DNA from: Flabesymbios commensalis
Taxonomy: Eukaryota; Annelida; Polychaeta; Terebellida; Flabelligeridae
Direction of reading: 5' to 3'
Length of the DNA stretch: 64,000 nt
NCBI GenBank assembly: GCA_964017125.1
Contig: OZ024912.1
Coordinates: 79,852,649 to 79,916,648, forward strand
Below the pieces are notes generated by a model. It saw only the letters and a list, made by a program, of their open reading frames with translations. It ran no database searches and had not been told where the DNA came from. The translations under genes were made by a program, and so were the position numbers. Shown one piece after another: positions 61,284-64,000 of this stretch. How positions within the stretch are numbered: the stretch's first letter is position 1; each line of letters starts with the position of its first letter.

Positions 61284-64000
61284 AATCTCATTAATAACTT
61301 TTGAAGTACTCAATCAAACTTTGCCAAATTTATAGGGATGTTGCCGTAATACCAACCAATAGTGAATGCAAAATTACATGGAAAACGGTTGAGAATTAAC
61401 GTCTGAATTGAAGTCTAAATGAATAACTTTTAAAAATATTTAATCAAATTTCACGCTAATCTCATTAATAACTTTTGAAGTACTCTATTAAACTTCGCCA
61501 AATTTACAGGGATGGTGTCGTAATACCGGCCGATGGTGTCAGCAAAATTAAATGGAAAACGGTTGAGAATTGACGTCTGAATTGCAGTCTAAATGAATAA
61601 CTTTTAAAAATATTCAATCAAATTTCACACTAATCTCATTATTAACTTTTGAAGTACGCAATCAAACTTCGAAAAAATTACAAGAGAGTTGCCGTAATAC
61701 CAGCCGATGGTGCCTGCAAAATTACATGGAAAACGGTTGAGAATTGACGTGTCAATTGACGTCTAAATGAATAACTTTTAAAAATATTCAATCAAATTTC
61801 ACACTAATCTCATTAATAACTTTTGAACTACGTAATCAAACTTCGAAAAAATTACAAGAGAGTTGCCATAATATTAGTCGATGGTGCCTGCAAAATTACA
61901 TGGAAAACGGTTGAGAATTGACGTCTGAATTGCAGTCTAAATGAATAACTTTTAAAAATATTCAATCAAATTTCACACTAATCTCATTAATAACCTTTGA
62001 AGTACGCAATCAAACTTCGAAAAAAATACAAGAGAGTTGCCGTAATACCAGCCGATGGTGCCTGCAAAATTACATGGAAAACGGTTGAGAACTGACGTGT
62101 CAAATGACGTCTGAATGAATAACTTTTAAAAAAATTCAATCAAATTTCACACTAATCTCATTAATAACTTTTGAAGTACTCAATCAAACTTCGCCAAATT
62201 TACAGAAAAGTTGCCATAAAACCAGCCGATGGTGCCTGCAAAATTACATGGAAAACGGTTGAGAATTGACGTGTCAATTGACGTCTAAATGAATAACTTT
62301 TAAAAGTATTCAATCAAATTTCACATTAATCTCATTAATAACTTTTGAAGTACTCAATCAAACTTTGCCAAATTTATAGGGATGTTGCCGTCATACCAAC
62401 CAATAGTGAATGCAAAATTACATGGAAAACGGTTGAGAATTAACGTCTGAATTGAAGTCTAAATGAATAACTTTTAAAAATATTTAATCAAATTTCACGC
62501 TAATCTCATTAATAACTTTTGAAGTACTCTATTAAACTTCGCCAAATTTACAGGGATGGTGTCGTAATACCGGCCGATGGTGTCGGCAAAATTAAATGGA
62601 AAACGGTTGAGAATTGACGTCTGAATTGCAGTCTAAATGAATAACTTTTAAAAATATTCAATCAAATTTCACACTAATCTCATTATTAACTTTTGAAGTA
62701 CGCAATCAAACTTCGAAAAAATTACAAGAGAGTTGCCGTAATACCAGCCGATGGTGCCTGCAAAATTACATGGAAAACGGTTGAGAATTGACGTGTCAAT
62801 TGACGTCTAAATGAATAACTTTTAAAAATATTCAATCAAATTTCACACTAATCTCATTAATAACTTTTGAAGTACGTAATCAAACTTCGAAAAAATTACA
62901 AGAGAGTTGCCATAATATTAGCCGATGGTGCCTGCAAAATTACATGGAAAACGGTTGAGAATTGACGTCTGAATTGCAGTCTAAATGAATAACTTTTAAA
63001 AATATTCAATCAAATTTCACACTAATCTCATTAATAACCTTTGAAGTACGCAATCAAACTTCGAAAAAATTACAAGAGAGTTGCCGTAATACCAGCCGAT
63101 GGTGCCTGCAAAATTACATGGTAAACGGTTGAGAATTGACGTGTCAAATGACGTCTGAATGAATAACTTTTAAAAAAATTCAATCAAATTTCACACTAAT
63201 CTCATTAATAACTTTTGAAGTACTCAATCAAACTTCGCCAAATTTACAGGAAAGTTGCCATAAAACCAGCCGATGGTGCCTGCAAAATTACATGGAAAAC
63301 GGTTGAGAATTGACGTGTCAATTGACGTCTAAATGAATAACTTTTAAAAATATTCAATCAAATTTCACATTAATCTCATTAATAACTTTTGAAGTACTCA
63401 ATCAAACTTTGCCAAATTTATAGGGATGTTGCCGTAATACCAACCAATAGTGAATGCAAAATTACATGGAAAACGGTTGAGAATTAACGTCTGAATTGAA
63501 GTCTAAATGAATAACTTTTAAAAATATTTAATCAAATTTCACGCTAATCTCATTAATAACTTTTGAAGTACTCCATTAAACTTCGCCAAATTTACAGGGA
63601 TGGTGTCGTAATACCGGCCGATGGTGTCAGCAAAATTAAATGGAAAACGGTTGAGAATTGACGTCTGAATTGCAGTCTAAATGAATAACTTTTAAAAATA
63701 TTCAATCAAATTTCACACTAATCTCATTATTAACTTTTGAAGTACGCAATCAAACTTCGAAAAAATTACAAGAGAGTTGCCGTAATACCAGCCGATGGTG
63801 CCTGCAAAATTACATGGAAAACGGTTGAGAATTGACGTGTCAATTGACGTCTAAATGAATAACTTTTAAAAATATTCAATCAAATTTCACACTAATCTCA
63901 TTAATAACTTTTGAAGTACTCAATCAAACTTCGCCAAATTTACAGTAAAGTTGCCAAAATACCAGCCGATGGTGCCTGCAAAATTACATGGAAAACGGTT
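61284..64000 (+). repeat. Second copy of a 36-monomer (6264 bp) unit, open at window end
   Basis: Repeats about 55020-57736 at an exact offset of 6264 (36 x 174). Shared private words include GCCGTCATACC (56124 and 62388), GGTGTCGGC (near 56317 and 62581), AAAAGTATTCAATC (near 56038 and 62302) and ATGGTAAACGG (near 56854 and 63118). Differences include GAACTACG at 56605 against GAAGTACG about 6264 bp later, and TATTAGTCG near 61873. The match still holds at base 64000, so the unit continues outside the window. Confidence 0.88.

Larger units (their letters stand above)
1..64000. repeat. 174 bp satellite DNA array, whole window
   Basis: One monomer family fills the window with no interruption. 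Successive copies of the anchor ATTC(A/T)ATCAAATTTCAC start at 7, 181 and 355, a step of exactly 174, and the same step persists through to the last bases. All copies face the same way. Rare length variants are 175 bp, from an extra A in GAGAAATTAAAG, an extra base in GCAAATATAACATGG, or an eight-A run before TTCAATC. A few copies carry small deletions. I found no unique spacer, transposon, rRNA, tRNA or credible coding region on either strand. Both ends lie inside the array, so its true length is larger. Eukaryotic heterochromatic or centromeric satellite is the natural reading; the family and species are not recognised. Confidence 0.98.

Noticed and set aside
1-64000. CRISPR array
   Set aside because: Repeats are 174 bp and directly contiguous, with no unique spacers between conserved short repeats and no cas-like genes.
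1-64000. Canonical CENP-B box
   Set aside because: The closest candidate is TTCGCCAAATTT followed by ACAGG or ACCGG. It lacks the CGGG at the required spacing after TTCGNNNNANN, and no better match was seen on the reverse strand.
1-64000. Naming the source species or a known satellite family
   Set aside because: The monomer is not one I can identify with confidence; a search of satellite libraries with the 174 bp consensus would decide it.

Overview
The window is one uninterrupted tandem satellite DNA array from end to end. A 174 bp AT-rich monomer (about 33% G+C by a hand count of one consensus monomer) repeats head to tail about 368 times, always in the same orientation. I see no convincing gene, RNA gene, transposon, CRISPR array or unique sequence. 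Homogeneous, hierarchically organised satellite of this length indicates a eukaryotic nuclear genome, most likely centromeric, pericentromeric or other heterochromatin. The species cannot be read from the sequence. An insect or other invertebrate is only a guess, and I do not recognise the family.

Monomers fall into recurring subtypes, called here by marker words in the block 50-115 bp into the monomer. Type a has TTTGC(T/C)AAATTTACAGGAAAG. Type b has TATAGG(A/G)ATGTTGCC with CAATAGTG. Type c has CGCTAATCTC, CAATTAAAC and CCGGCCGATGG. Type d has TTACAAGAGAGTTGCC. Type e has ATCTCTTTAATAAC and ATAATTCCAGCC. The subtypes are assembled into higher-order repeats (HORs), with several generations of tandem duplication laid over one another.

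Layout: 1-2610 is three copies of a five-monomer (870 bp) HOR in order a-b-c-d-e. 2611-3828 is mainly a two-monomer (348 bp) repeat. 3829-5394 returns to the five-monomer order. About 5880-21711 and 21712-37900 are two directly adjacent copies (A and B) of a roughly 16 kb block. They are nearly identical except for whole-monomer gains and losses, which I traced arithmetically. 37360-46010 holds overlapping duplications of 8 monomers (1394 bp), 17 monomers (2959 bp) and 6 monomers (1045 bp). From about 46.4-47.9 kb the b and c subtypes switch to different diagnostic bases, marking a second sequence domain that runs to the end. That domain holds an 8-monomer (1391 bp) pair, a 3-monomer (522 bp) run, a 6-monomer (1044 bp) pair and a 36-monomer (6264 bp) duplication still open at base 64000.

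Nothing here works as a set of genes. The biology is array structure and turnover: unequal exchange or conversion in steps of whole monomers, at scales from 174 bp to 16 kb. Six identical 62-codon open frames are a by-product of one divergent monomer variant in an array whose period (174 = 3 x 58) keeps reading frame. Subtype and HOR boundaries were set by reading marker differences by eye and are usually good to about 100-200 bp.
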